Shown here: one piece after another, positions 7,631 through 16,383 of the stretch | Position numbering within the stretch: the first letter of the stretch is position 1 | How the letters are laid out: every line of letters begins with the position of its first letter | NCBI GenBank assembly: GCA_003576805.1 | Contig: QEVM01000021.1 | Span: 1-38,298 of the forward strand | Direction of reading: 5' to 3' | Source: Pseudomonadota bacterium | Lineage (GTDB): Bacteria > Myxococcota_A > UBA9160 > PR03 | DNA length: 38,298 nucleotides | Translations under genes and position numbers: made by a program | The notes under the pieces: model-generated | What the model saw: the letters and a program-made list of their open reading frames with translations, nothing else | Database searches by the model: none | What the model was told of the DNA's origin: nothing

Positions 7631-9697
7631 GCGACGATCCGCGCGCGCCGCGGCCGCGAGCGCGCCCAGCGACGCGAGCGAGAGCGCCGTCGCCGCCGGC
7701 TCGGGCGCGAGCCGGATCGTCGCGCCCGCGTCGCGCTCGAAGCTCGCCGCGAACGGCGTGCCGTCCGCGAGCGTGCCCGCGACGTCGCCCGCGAGCGCGC
7801 CGAGCTCGCCGAGCGGGTGATCGAAGCCGCTGCCGCGGATCTCGATCACGGCGGCGCCGCGCGCCGCGACCGCGGCGACGCTGCCGCCCGCGATCTCCGC
7901 GCGCGCGGCGTCCGCGGCGACCACGGCGCCCGCGACGGCGCCGCCTTCGACGCGCACGCGCGAGCGCTCGATCGCGCGCAGCGATCCGTTCACCGCGCCG
8001 CCGGCGGCCAGCACCGCGGTCGTCGGCGCCGAGAGCGGGCCGTCGTGCACGACGACGCTCTCGGCCTGCGCGCTCGCGAGCGTCGTCGTCGCGCCGGTCG
8101 CGACGTCGATCTCCTCGAAGCGGTCCTCGGCCGCGCTGCAGCCCGGATCGGCGAGATCGACCTGCGCGTCGCCGTCGTCGTCGGCGCCGTTCTCGCACGC
8201 CGCGTTCGGCGCGCCCGGGAACACGTACAGCGCGCCCTCGGACTGCTCGGCCGGGAAGGGATCGCCGAAGCGCAGCGCGGCGACGAGCGCGTCGGCGAAG
8301 CCGTCGCCGTTCGCGTCAGCGAAGCCCACGGCAGTCGCGAGCCAGTTGCCTGCGCGATCCGCCTCGAGCCGGCGCGCCGCGGACGCCGCGCCACCGCTCG
8401 CGATGGCGCCCGGTCCGCCGCGGAACAGGAACGCGGCGCCCTCGTCCACTTGCCCGGCGTCGTAGTAGGGCGCGCCGGCGAGGACGTCGTCGTAGCCGTC
8501 GGCGTTGGCGTCGCCGCCCGCGAGCGCGCTGCCGAGCTGCACGCCGCGCACGCCGCCGCCGGGCTGCGTCTGGTCGACCTGGTCGCCTTCGAGCCGCGCC
8601 GCCGCGCTCGACGCGGAGCCGCTCGCGATGCCGGCGGGACCTCCGAGCCACACGAACGCGGCGCCCTCGTTCGCCGCGCCGCCGTCCCATTGCGGCGCGC
8701 CGACGGCGATGTCCGCGTAGCCGTCGCCGTTCACGTCGCCCGCCGCCGCGACGCTCGCGCCGAACCACGCGTCCACCTGATCGGACTCGAGCCGTGCGGC
8801 GGCCGTCGCGGGCCCGCCGTCGGCGATGCCGGCGGCGCTGCCCTGGAACAGGAAGGCGGCGCCCTCGCGCACCTCGGGACCGCTGAAGCGCGTCGCGCCG
8901 ACGAGCACGTCGTCGTAGCCGTCGCCGTTCACGTCGCCCGCGCCCGCGACCGCGTCGCCGAAGAACGCGCCCGCGACGTCGGACTGCAGCCGCGCGTGCG
9001 CGGTCGCGAAGCCGCCGCTCGCGACGCCGTTCGGTCCGCCGCGGAAGATCAGCGCGACGCCTTCGTTGCTCTGGTCGCCCTGGCTCTGGTAGAGCCGCCC
9101 GCCGGCGACGACGTCGTCGTAGCCGTCGCCGTCGACGTCGCCCGCGCCGGCGACCGCGCTGCCGAGGCGCGCGTTCGCGGCGTCGCCTTGCAGTGTCGCG
9201 TCCGCCGTCGCCGTGCCGCCGCTCGCGACGCCGAACGGGCCGCCCAGGAACACGAACGCGGCGCCTTCGTCGGTCTGCCCGCCGTCCCAGCCGCCCGAGC
9301 CGACGACGACGTCGTCGTAGCCGTCGGCGTCGACGTCGCCCGCCGACGCGACCGCGACGCCGAAGCGCGCGTCGTCCTGATCGCCTTGCAGCACGGTCGC
9401 CGCGCCTGCGGCGCTGCCGTTGCCGAGCCCGTTCGGGCCGCCGTGGAAGACGAACGCGGCGCCCTCGCTGGCTTCGCCGTCCTCGAAGAACGGCGCGCCG
9501 ACGATCACGTCTTCGTAGCCGTCGCCGTTCACGTCGCCCGCGGACGCCACCGCGTCGCCGAAGCGCAGCTCCGGCGCGCCGCCCTCGATGCGCGCCGACG
9601 GCGCCAGCGCGCCGGCCGGCGCCGCGCCGGCGACCGCCCACGCCGCGAGCGCGAGGCGCGCGCACCACGCCCGTCGCTGTCCGCTGCCGCTCCGCAT
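7574..9697 (-). CDS. FG-GAP repeat surface protein with PEP-CTERM-like tail
   Basis: A 707-residue exported protein. It has a signal peptide (residues 1-30), then seven FG-GAP repeats of about 65 residues, each with a calcium-binding DVNGDGYxD-type loop (two are DVDADGY or DANADGY variants), as in beta-propeller integrin-like proteins. NGADDDGDAQVDLADPGC follows, an Asp-rich calcium-binding-like segment seen in many exported bacterial proteins. A beta-rich region comes next, and then the tail APEPAATALSLASLGALAAA followed by arginines, a PEP-CTERM-type sorting signal. The last ~14 residues and the stop lie inside a dispersed repeat. The ATG at 9695-9697 has GGAG seven bases upstream. Probably exported and handled by an exosortase encoded elsewhere; ligand unknown. 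Confidence 0.88.
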   Translation of the reverse strand: MRSGSGQRRAWCARLALAAWAVAGAAPAGALAPSARIEGGAPELRFGDAVASAGDVNGDGYEDVIVGAPFFEDGEASEGAAFVFHGGPNGLGNGSAAGAATVLQGDQDDARFGVAVASAGDVDADGYDDVVVGSGGWDGGQTDEGAAFVFLGGPFGVASGGTATADATLQGDAANARLGSAVAGAGDVDGDGYDDVVAGGRLYQSQGDQSNEGVALIFRGGPNGVASGGFATAHARLQSDVAGAFFGDAVAGAGDVNGDGYDDVLVGATRFSGPEVREGAAFLFQGSAAGIADGGPATAAARLESDQVDAWFGASVAAAGDVNGDGYADIAVGAPQWDGGAANEGAAFVWLGGPAGIASGSASSAAARLEGDQVDQTQPGGGVRGVQLGSALAGGDANADGYDDVLAGAPYYDAGQVDEGAAFLFRGGPGAIASGGAASAARRLEADRAGNWLATAVGFADANGDGFADALVAALRFGDPFPAEQSEGALYVFPGAPNAACENGADDDGDAQVDLADPGCSAAEDRFEEIDVATGATTTLASAQAESVVVHDGPLSAPTTAVLAAGGAVNGSLRAIERSRVRVEGGAVAGAVVAADAARAEIAGGSVAAVAARGAAVIEIRGSGFDHPLGELGALAGDVAGTLADGTPFAASFERDAGATIRLAPEPAATALSLASLGALAAAARADRRGRARELAARPKPPLPFPA

Positions 9698-9797
9698 GTT
9701 CCGCTCCGCATCCGCCCGCGCCGCCGGCGCGGACGCGCCGCGCGACGAGCCGGGCGAACGTACCCGAGCCGGCGATCGACGTCTCTTCGGGACGCGC

Positions 9798-10742
9798 TCA
9801 GCGCCAGTGCGAGAGATCGCGGCCGAGCAGGTGCTCGAGGCGCTCCACGTCGGGCGCGAACGCGGCCTGCAGCTCGGCGCGCAGATCCGCTGCGAGCGGC
9901 GCGCGCTTGGCCTTGCGCGTGTTCCACTGCTTGACGCGCCGCCGGATCCGGCGCATCCACGTCGGCCGGCCCTTGCCCTTGCGCTGCCACGACTCGAGCA
10001 GCGACGCGAGCGGCTTGGGCGGATTCGTGACGTACGCCTGCGCCCAGGCGTGCCGGTACTCGCGGTTCTCGTTCTTGCGGTCGAACGCGGTGCGGCCGTC
10101 GTCGGGCAGGCCCAGGAACTCGAGCAGCCCGCGGTACGTCTTCACGGTGTCGCCGACGAGGTCGTCGAACACCATCACGTGCACGCGCCGGCGGTCGATC
10201 TGCCCGAACAGCCGCTCGAGCTGCGCGCCGACCGCGCAGAAGTCGCGGTACTGGAGCGACTGCGGATCGCGGCAGCGGCGCGGGATCCGCTCGCCGCGCG
10301 CGCGCGCCTCCTGGAGCGCCCACGCCCGCCGGAAGTCGCGCTCGTCTTCGTCGAGCAGGTAGACGAGCCGGGCGTGCAGCGAGTACGCCATGTCCGCCGG
10401 ATTGCGCACCGCGATCAGCAGCCGCGTGTCGGGATCGAAGCGCAGCAGGTTCTCGATCGCGCGCGGGTCGCGCAGCTGCAGCGGCGAGCCCTCGGCGATC
10501 GTGCGGTGGCGCTCCTCGAAGTGCGGGAAGTAGCGGCGCTGGAACTCGGCCGCCCAGCGCTCGGGCGGCAGCTCCAGGCAGTCGCGCACGAAGAAGTGCG
10601 TCTCCTTGGGCTTGGAGAAGCACACTGCGGGGTGTTGACCGAGCGCCTTCGCGAGAAAGGTCGTGCCCGAGCGCGGCGCTCCGACCAGGAAGCAGCTCTC
10701 GACGGCGCGCGGCCCGGACGGCGAATCGAACAGGACGCTCAC
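9798..10742 (-). CDS. P-loop sulfotransferase
   Basis: A 314-residue sulfotransferase-family protein that should transfer sulfate from PAPS to a hydroxyl or amine. The 5'-phosphosulfate loop GAPRSGTTFL is at residues 21-30, and the 3'-phosphate-binding segment is RNPADMAYSLHARL with its Arg and Ser. The C-terminal basic region (about RKNENREYRHAW) also fits the family. The open frame extends 46 residues further, but the GTG at 10740-10742 has GGAGG five bases upstream and places the P-loop at the usual distance from the N-terminus. The TauD/SyrP dioxygenase lies upstream on the same strand, so both may tailor one metabolite or glycan. The acceptor is unknown. Confidence 0.88.
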   Translation of the reverse strand: MSVLFDSPSGPRAVESCFLVGAPRSGTTFLAKALGQHPAVCFSKPKETHFFVRDCLELPPERWAAEFQRRYFPHFEERHRTIAEGSPLQLRDPRAIENLLRFDPDTRLLIAVRNPADMAYSLHARLVYLLDEDERDFRRAWALQEARARGERIPRRCRDPQSLQYRDFCAVGAQLERLFGQIDRRRVHVMVFDDLVGDTVKTYRGLLEFLGLPDDGRTAFDRKNENREYRHAWAQAYVTNPPKPLASLLESWQRKGKGRPTWMRRIRRRVKQWNTRKAKRAPLAADLRAELQAAFAPDVERLEHLLGRDLSHWR

Positions 10743-10910
10743 GACGGCCTCCAGTCGCCGGCCAGTCTGAGCGACCGCCCGCGCCGCCGCAATCCGAGTC
10801 GGCGACCGGACCGCGACGCGCCGCACTCGCGCGTAGCGGGCCGCGAGGCCCACCCGTCCTCTCGTCGCGGCGTCCGTCATGCGGCGCGCACGGCGCCGCG
10901 ACGCGCGCCG

Positions 10911-11975
10911 CTACGCCCAGGCCACCGCGATGTTGCGCGGGCCGCGGTAGGGCAGGCGCCCGTGCGCGACCGCGAAGTTGTCGATCGCGACGACGTCGCC
11001 GCGCCGCCACGGCACGATCACCAAGTGCTGCCACACCGCGTCGCGCACGGCTTCCATGTCGGCGTCGGGGATCTCGCTGCCGTCCGCCCAGGTGCAGTGC
11101 ATCGCGCGCTCGTCGGCGGGCTTGCGGCGCTGCAGCGCTCCGAGCGCGCGCGCGAGCTGCCAGAGCGCGAAGTGGCGCAGGCTGGGTCGCAGGCGCTGGA
11201 TGCGCGCGTACTCGCCGGCGGCCTGCGACACGTGGAAGGTCGTCGAGTGGTTGTGCCACACCGGCTCGCCGGTGATCGGATGGCGCCGCACGATCGGCTG
11301 CGTCGACACCAGCCGCAGCCCGCCGCCCGCCGTCCAGACCGGCTCGAACCCCTCGGCGCGGCACTTCGCCTCGACGGCGGCGCGGTCGGTCGTCAGGAAC
11401 ATCTCGTCCCAGCGCTTCAGCTTCCACAGGTCGAAGCGCCCGCCGCCGCCCGGCCCCGAGTAGTTGCGAACGATGCGCAGTCCCTTCTCCTCGAACCGCT
11501 TCACCAGCTCGGGGTCGAGCGCGCGCAGCACCTTGCGGAAGTCGGCGAGCGGCGTCTCGCCGGAGCCGGCGGCGGGCTCGACCAGGCAGCAGAAGAAGAG
11601 CTTGTGCGGCGGATGCGCCGTGAAGCTCATCTCGCAGTGCTGCGGGATCGGATAGAACGGCGGCAGCTCGCTCGCCGTGAACACGTAGTCGGTGAGCGCG
11701 TTGCGCGGCGAGGTGCCGAGATACTCGTTCTGCAGGTGATCGTCGACCGCGCGCGCGACGCGCTCGAAGGCGGGCGCGTCGAAGACCTCGAAGCCGCGGA
11801 ACAGGATCGCACCGTGCGCGAGCAGTCGGTCCTGCACCCACTCGTGGTGCGACGCGATCCAGCTTCGCAGCGCGTCCGCGCTGCGCGCCACCGCCTCGAC
11901 GACGAGCGGAAGGCCGTCCTCGGCTCCGTCCCAGGTGCGGATCGCGGGTTCTCGGGGCGTCGCGGCCGCGGACAT
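10911..11975 (-). CDS. TauD/TfdA (SyrP-like) Fe(II)/2-oxoglutarate dioxygenase
   Basis: A 354-residue non-heme iron enzyme of the TauD/TfdA family, closest in pattern to SyrP/clavaminate-synthase-like hydroxylases. The metal triad is visible as His113-x-Glu115 in QHCEMSFT and His338 in DNFAVAHGR; the arginine in YRGPRN probably binds 2-oxoglutarate. Glu in place of the usual Asp is typical of the SyrP branch. The ATG at 11973-11975 has AGGAGA upstream, which fixes the start well inside a longer open frame. SyrP-like enzymes hydroxylate amino-acyl groups in natural-product assembly. No NRPS or PKS lies in this window, so the substrate is open. Downstream is a sulfotransferase. Confidence 0.9.
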   Translation of the reverse strand: MSAAATPREPAIRTWDGAEDGLPLVVEAVARSADALRSWIASHHEWVQDRLLAHGAILFRGFEVFDAPAFERVARAVDDHLQNEYLGTSPRNALTDYVFTASELPPFYPIPQHCEMSFTAHPPHKLFFCCLVEPAAGSGETPLADFRKVLRALDPELVKRFEEKGLRIVRNYSGPGGGGRFDLWKLKRWDEMFLTTDRAAVEAKCRAEGFEPVWTAGGGLRLVSTQPIVRRHPITGEPVWHNHSTTFHVSQAAGEYARIQRLRPSLRHFALWQLARALGALQRRKPADERAMHCTWADGSEIPDADMEAVRDAVWQHLVIVPWRRGDVVAIDNFAVAHGRLPYRGPRNIAVAWA

Positions 11976-12162
11976 GCGGGTCTCCTCGCTGGGAATCGAT
12001 CGAGCGAATGCTAACGTGAACCCGGTCCGGTCCCACGTTCCGGGCTCCCCGTTCTCTTCTCCCTGCCCGATCTCCCGAGACCCGCACGCGGCGGGCGTCG
12101 CGCCGATCGCACGGTGTCCGTCGGCGCGAGTCCTCGTCTCTCCACACCGCGTGAGGTGTCCC

Positions 12163-12369
12163 GTGGCCAACAAGAAGCCGTCCGTCCTGAAGCGTGAGCG
12201 CGAGCGCGCCCGCAACGAGAAGGCCGCGCGCAAGCGCGAGGACCGCAAGAACCGCCCCGCCGGCGCGGAGGGCACGGGCCCGCGCGTCGCGACGCGCGAC
12301 GAGCTCGACGGCTACGGGCTGCCGCGCGGCGCATCGGGCGATCCGTTCGACGAGGACACCAGACGATGA
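12163..12369 (+). CDS. Small highly charged protein coupled to a TIR-like gene
   Basis: A 68-residue protein, dense in Lys, Arg and Glu over its first 35 residues and acidic at the end (DPFDEDTRR). The GTG at 12163 is the only reasonable start. The ORF ends with TGA at 12367-12369, overlapping the ATG of the TIR-like gene as ATGA, so translation is coupled. I do not recognise a domain. The N-terminal half looks like a single charged helix and could bind nucleic acid or a partner protein. A similar short protein is widespread as a conserved hypothetical in proteobacteria, but I cannot name it. Confidence 0.62.
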   Translation: MANKKPSVLKRERERARNEKAARKREDRKNRPAGAEGTGPRVATRDELDGYGLPRGASGDPFDEDTRR

Positions 12370-12830
12370 GCGCGACGCCCGCGATCCGGCTGTTCGGGTG
12401 CTTCGACGCGGCGCAGGACGCGGATCTGCTCGCGCTGTTCCGGCGCCAGTGCGGCGCGCCCGGCTCGACGCTCGCGGTCGTGGACTGGTCGCGCGAGGAA
12501 GAGGCGCACGCCGGCTGGGAGGACAAGCTGCGCGCACGCCTCGAGCGCGTCGACGCATTCGTCGTGCTGTGCGGCGAGGGCACGCACGCGGCGGGCAACG
12601 TGAACCGCGAGTTCGGCATCGCGCAGCAGAGCGGCAAGCCGTACGTGCTGGTGTGGGGCCGGCGCTCGGCGAGCTGCACGCGGCCGGCCGGCGCGCTCGC
12701 GACCGATCACTTCTACACGTGGACCTGGGACGTGCTCAACGAGCAGATCCAGGGCGCGATCCGCCACAAGCTGGACCCGCTCGGCATCGAGCGCGCGACG
12801 CTGCTCGGCCTGCGCACCAAGCGGCCGTAG
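12366..12830 (+). CDS. TIR-like domain protein (DUF1863/ThsB-like)
   Basis: A 154-residue single-domain protein resembling the MTH538/DUF1863 TIR-like fold. It has an N-terminal strand (IRLFGCFDAA), a central WEDKLRARLERVDAFVVLCG, and the segment VNREFGIAQQSGKPYVLVWG, in which Glu82 sits where TIR NADases keep the catalytic glutamate. The pattern 'arginine-rich helix, D-x-FVVL-C, E-x-GIA, GKP-x-x-L' is typical of the family, which includes ThsB of the Thoeris anti-phage system. No ThsA (SIR2 or SLOG) gene is adjacent. The start overlaps the stop of the small charged protein. Whether it makes a signal nucleotide or only binds one is not determinable here. Confidence 0.75.
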   Translation: MSATPAIRLFGCFDAAQDADLLALFRRQCGAPGSTLAVVDWSREEEAHAGWEDKLRARLERVDAFVVLCGEGTHAAGNVNREFGIAQQSGKPYVLVWGRRSASCTRPAGALATDHFYTWTWDVLNEQIQGAIRHKLDPLGIERATLLGLRTKRP

Positions 12831-12840
12831 CCGCGCGCCG

Positions 12841-13626
12841 TCAGCCGCGGTCCGTCGGCGGAACGCCGCGGAAGTCGGCGGGGCGCTTCTCGAGGAAGGC
12901 GCGCAGCGCCTCCTGGTTCTCGGGCGAGCCGACACGCACGAGGAACGCCGCGTCCTCGCGCTGGCGCGCGGCGCGCACCCCCTCCTCACGCACCGCGAGC
13001 AGCATGCGCTTGGTCCAGCGCAGCGAGCCGAGCGGCTGCGCGGCGATCTTGGCGGCGAGCGCTCGCAGCTCGGGCAGCAGCCGCGCGCGCGGCAGCACGC
13101 GCGTCGCGAGGCCGAGCTCGACGGCGCGCGGCGCGTCGATCCACTCGGCGGTGAAGAGCAGCTCGGCGGCGCGCTGGTGGCCGAGCTGGAGCGGCAGCAG
13201 ATAGCTGCTCGCCGCCTCCGGCACGACGCCGAGCGGCACGAACGGCGCGCGCAGCCGCGCCTCCTCCGCCATCCACACGACGTCGCAGTGCAGCAGCAAG
13301 GTGAGCCCGATCCCGACGCCGACGCCGTTCACCGCCGCGAGCAGCGGCTTGTCGAACGCGACGAGGCGGTCCATGAAGCTCGGAAAGCCGGGCGGCCCGT
13401 CGCCGGGGGGCGCGTTCATTTGTCCGAGATCCTGGCCCGCCGAGAACGCGTCGCCCGCGCCGGTCACGATGACGGCGCGCACGGCGTCGTCGCGCTGCGC
13501 GTCGGCGAGCGCGTCGCGCGCCTCGCGCCACATCGTCTCGTCGAAGGCGTTCTTGCGCTCGGGGCGGTGCAGCTCGAGCTCGAGCACGCCCTCCGCGAGG
13601 CGCTCGACCACGCGCGTGCGGCTCAT
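12841..13626 (-). CDS. Enoyl-CoA hydratase/isomerase family protein
   Basis: A 261-residue crotonase-fold enzyme. The oxyanion-hole segments are FSAGQDL (about 63-69) and GVGVGIGLTLLLHCD (about 101-115). The region PLGVVPEAASSYLLP carries one conserved catalytic-type Glu, while the other position usual in classic hydratases is not obvious, so an isomerase-like or PaaG-like activity is possible. The role would be hydration or isomerisation of 2-enoyl-CoA in fatty-acid or aromatic catabolism. The ATG at 13624-13626 overlaps the TGA of the DUF2959 gene as ATGA, so the two are translationally coupled although functionally unrelated. Confidence 0.9.
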   Translation of the reverse strand: MSRTRVVERLAEGVLELELHRPERKNAFDETMWREARDALADAQRDDAVRAVIVTGAGDAFSAGQDLGQMNAPPGDGPPGFPSFMDRLVAFDKPLLAAVNGVGVGIGLTLLLHCDVVWMAEEARLRAPFVPLGVVPEAASSYLLPLQLGHQRAAELLFTAEWIDAPRAVELGLATRVLPRARLLPELRALAAKIAAQPLGSLRWTKRMLLAVREEGVRAARQREDAAFLVRVGSPENQEALRAFLEKRPADFRGVPPTDRG

Positions 13627-14282
13627 CGCGGCGCGCTCCGCTCGAGCGTCGCGAGGAACGCGTCCGCCTCGCGGATCGCCGCCTCCACGTCGCGCACCAG
13701 CGCGTCCACGTCCGACCGGATCGCCACGACGTCTCCTTCCAGCGACGCGATCGCCGCCGCGTTGAGGTTGTGCTTGAGGAACAGGACCTGGTCGCGGAAC
13801 GCCGTCAGCACTGGATCCATCTTCTTGGACGCGCGTTGCATGGCGGCGATCAGCTGCTGGTAGCGCGCCATCGTCTGCTTGCGCTGCGCGCGGCTCTTCT
13901 TGCGCAGGTCTTCGCGCGAGATCTGGTCGATCTCGTCGTCCCACTCGTCGAAGAGGTCGTCCGCGACCTGCTCGATCGAGCCGATCCGGTCGCGCACCGC
14001 CCGTGCGCGCGCCTCGCTCTTCTCGTACTCGGCTTCGAGCGTGCGGTACGTGGTCTCGAGCTCGCCGCCGCGGAATTTCGTCGCGGCCTGGAAGCGGTCC
14101 AGCGCGCTCTGGAACTGCTCCTGCGCCGCGCGCTGCTCGTCGCGCCCGGCGGCGACGCGATCGGCCAGGATGTGGCGCTTCTCGCGTCCGATCTGCTCCA
14201 TCGCGCCGTAGTAGGCGGCGCTGCAGCCGAGCGCGAGCGCGGCGACGAGCAGCGCGGCGAGCGGCGGGGAGCGGCGGGGCAT
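13623..14282 (-). CDS. DUF2959 lipoprotein
   Basis: A 219-residue protein with a lipoprotein signal ending LALGC (Cys20), followed by the DUF2959 core: YYGAMEQIGREKRHILADRV, then a long helical region with DEQRAAQEQFQSALDRF. The whole mature part is predicted coiled-coil. The function of DUF2959 is unknown; the signal peptide places it in the periplasm anchored to a membrane. The ATG at 14280-14282 lacks a Shine-Dalgarno, and TATGCT lies eight bases upstream, which suggests leaderless translation. The enoyl-CoA hydratase follows with a 4-bp overlap. Confidence 0.88.
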   Translation of the reverse strand: MPRRSPPLAALLVAALALGCSAAYYGAMEQIGREKRHILADRVAAGRDEQRAAQEQFQSALDRFQAATKFRGGELETTYRTLEAEYEKSEARARAVRDRIGSIEQVADDLFDEWDDEIDQISREDLRKKSRAQRKQTMARYQQLIAAMQRASKKMDPVLTAFRDQVLFLKHNLNAAAIASLEGDVVAIRSDVDALVRDVEAAIREADAFLATLERSAPR

Positions 14283-14290
14283 GGCGGCGC

Positions 14291-14296
14291 AGCATA
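14291..14296 (-). promoter_or_regulatory. Predicted -10 element of the DUF2959 gene
   Basis: TATGCT followed by eight bases and ATG. The block TATGCTGCRCCGCCATG is almost identical to that before the DAHP synthase gene at 36541. No clear -35 is visible. Confidence 0.5.
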
Positions 14297-14316
14297 GCCG
14301 CGCTCGCCGGACGCGA

Positions 14317-15006
14317 TCAGATCCGCAGCAGCTTTCGCATGCGCGCCTGGTCGAAGCCGCGGATCACCTGGCCGTCGATCACGACGATCGGCACGCCGCC
14401 GTCGCCGCCCGTCAGCTCGCGCATCTCGAGCGCGGCGTCTTCGTCCCGCTCGACGTCCTTGTCCACGTACTCGACGCCCTTCGCGTCGAGCCACGCGCGC
14501 GTCTTGTCGCACCAGCCGCACCACGAGGTCGTGTAGAGCACGACCTCGTGCGGGCCCGACGACGGCGCGATCGCGGCCGGCGGCGCGGCGGCCTCGGCCG
14601 CGGCGAGCTGCTGCGCGCTGCGGCGCGGCGGCGCGCGGCGCGGCGGCTTCGACTTGGACTTCGACGGCGCGAGCGCGAGCCGCTCGGCGTCGCCGCGCTG
14701 CTCGGTCGGCACCTCGGAGAGGTTCGAGACGAAGCGCACCGTGCCGTTCGGCTCGACGATCTTGTAGAAGCCGGGGCCGGCGTCCTCGCCGCGGTCGGCG
14801 ACGGCTTCGGCCGCGTTCTCGTCGGCCGCGATCGACAGCGAGCCGCCGCCCGCGCCGGCGTCGTCCGAAGCGGCGTCCTCTGCGCCGCCGGCGAGACCCG
14901 CGAAGGTGTCGCCGAGGACGCTGCGCGCAGCTTCGCGGACGACGTCGCAGCCGGGCAGCGCGAGCAGCGCGCAGAGCAGGGCGGAAGCGGCGATCGGGGT
15001 TCTCAC
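14317..15006 (-). CDS. DUF4124-glutaredoxin fusion lipoprotein
   Basis: A 229-residue protein. A lipoprotein signal (LLALPGC, Cys20) is followed by an acidic/Ala-Gly linker. A DUF4124-type segment (FYKIVEPNGTVRFVSNLSEV, about 80-99) and a basic Ala/Pro/Lys/Arg linker follow, and then a C-terminal glutaredoxin domain (about 153-229) with the dithiol motif C163-GW-C166 and GVPIVVIDG. DUF4124 occurs in periplasmic proteins of proteobacteria and is sometimes fused to glutaredoxins. The likely role is thiol-disulfide exchange or metal handling at the membrane. The start is GTG at 15004-15006 with AGGGAGA upstream. The longer frame beyond it is antisense to the PilZ gene. Confidence 0.85.
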   Translation of the reverse strand: MRTPIAASALLCALLALPGCDVVREAARSVLGDTFAGLAGGAEDAASDDAGAGGGSLSIAADENAAEAVADRGEDAGPGFYKIVEPNGTVRFVSNLSEVPTEQRGDAERLALAPSKSKSKPPRRAPPRRSAQQLAAAEAAAPPAAIAPSSGPHEVVLYTTSWCGWCDKTRAWLDAKGVEYVDKDVERDEDAALEMRELTGGDGGVPIVVIDGQVIRGFDQARMRKLLRI

Positions 15007-15159
15007 GGGCGGTCTCCCTGCGCGTTGCACGAGCCGCCTCGGTCGATCGGCCGGCGGCCGGCGGCGATTGAGCTTGCGCGGGTGGGCCGCTTCAGACCCG
15101 CACGCGAGCTGCCGATCGACACCCCGAACGGGCGCCCCGCCCATCTTCGGAAGCTGCGC

Positions 15160-16383
15160 GTGGCAATCGACGCCTCGAACCGGACCCTGGTGATGCTGCA
15201 CGACGGCGAGCTCGCCGACGTGCGCGCGCTCGCCGAATCGGTCGGAGCGCGCGTCGTCGAGTGCCGGCCGAGCGAGGCGCCGGCGGCGTGGGACGTGCTC
15301 GTCGCGAGCGGCCGCTACGCACGCGGCGACGCCGTGCGCGGCGGCGCCGCGCACGCGGTGCGGATCGCGGTGCTCGACCGCCACGCGCGCTCGATGCGAG
15401 CGGTGGTGCGCCGCGCCGGCATCGACCTCGTGGTGCGGCGTCCCGTGCACCCGGCCGCGCTGCGGCTGCTGCTGCTCCACGCGCTGTATCGAGGTCCCGA
15501 GCGCCGCACGCGCCGCGTCGCGGTCGGATCGGCCGTGCGCTTCCGCACCGGCTTCCGCCGCCGCGACGGCATCCTCGCCGACCTCTCGATGCGCGGCTGC
15601 CAGATCCTCGCGGAGAAGCGCGTGCGCGTCGGGCAGAGCGTCGTGGTGTGGATCCCGGACGCGGCGCACGCGTCGAGGAGCTTCGCGCTGCGCGGCCGCG
15701 TCGTGCGCACGCTCGTGACCGACGCGGGCGAGCACGGCTTCGGCGTGGACTTCGGCAAGGTCGACAAGGACCTCGCCGCGCACTTGAAGCTCGCGGTGCT
15801 CGCGTACGCGGACGGGCCCGCCGCGTGTCCGCACGCGAGCGCGGCGCCGCACGCCGATCCCGGCGTGACGCAGCCGCTCGCGGCGTTCGCCGAGACGCAC
15901 GCACACGAGCTCGATCCGAACGAGACCACGCACGGCGCTTGCAGCGTCGCGGCCGACTGCCGCGAGGCCGTGCGCGCGGCGGCAGAGCTCGATGGCGGCT
16001 GCACGCCCGCGCCGACGGGCGCCGAGCGCCGCGAAGCCGCGCGCCACGTGTACGAGGGCCGCCGCGTCGTCGCGCTCGGCGAGCAGGCGGCGCGCGTGCT
16101 GATCGGGCGCGACCTCTCGATCGGCGGCATGCGCGTCGACCGCAGCGTCGAGCTGCGCCTCGGCCAGAGCTACCAGATCGCGATCCACGTCGCGCCCGGA
16201 CAGACGCCGCTCGTGCTCAGCGCCGAGGTCGTGCGCGACGACGGCGCGCGCGGCTACGCGCTGCGCTTCGTCGACGTCACGGCGCTCGCCGAGCGGTACC
16301 TGCGCAAGATGGTCGACTCGCTGCCGGTGCAGGAAGACGAGCAGGGCGTCGTCGTCTCCGAGATCGTCCGCTCCGACGCATAG
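15160..16383 (+). CDS. Double PilZ protein with receiver-like N-terminus
   Basis: A 407-residue protein starting at GTG 15160 (GGAAG just upstream). Residues ~1-105 have the strand-helix pattern of a response-regulator receiver but no clear phospho-Asp. Two PilZ domains follow. The first has RRTRR (about 113-117) and DLSMRG (141-146); the second has RREAAR (290-295) and DLSIGG (318-323). These are the RxxxR and [D/N]xSxxG motifs that bind cyclic di-GMP, and both look competent. Between the two PilZ domains is a low-complexity Ala/His/Pro stretch. The probable role is a c-di-GMP effector for surface behaviour; partners are unknown. A second PilZ gene follows. Confidence 0.85.
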   Translation: MAIDASNRTLVMLHDGELADVRALAESVGARVVECRPSEAPAAWDVLVASGRYARGDAVRGGAAHAVRIAVLDRHARSMRAVVRRAGIDLVVRRPVHPAALRLLLLHALYRGPERRTRRVAVGSAVRFRTGFRRRDGILADLSMRGCQILAEKRVRVGQSVVVWIPDAAHASRSFALRGRVVRTLVTDAGEHGFGVDFGKVDKDLAAHLKLAVLAYADGPAACPHASAAPHADPGVTQPLAAFAETHAHELDPNETTHGACSVAADCREAVRAAAELDGGCTPAPTGAERREAARHVYEGRRVVALGEQAARVLIGRDLSIGGMRVDRSVELRLGQSYQIAIHVAPGQTPLVLSAEVVRDDGARGYALRFVDVTALAERYLRKMVDSLPVQEDEQGVVVSEIVRSDA

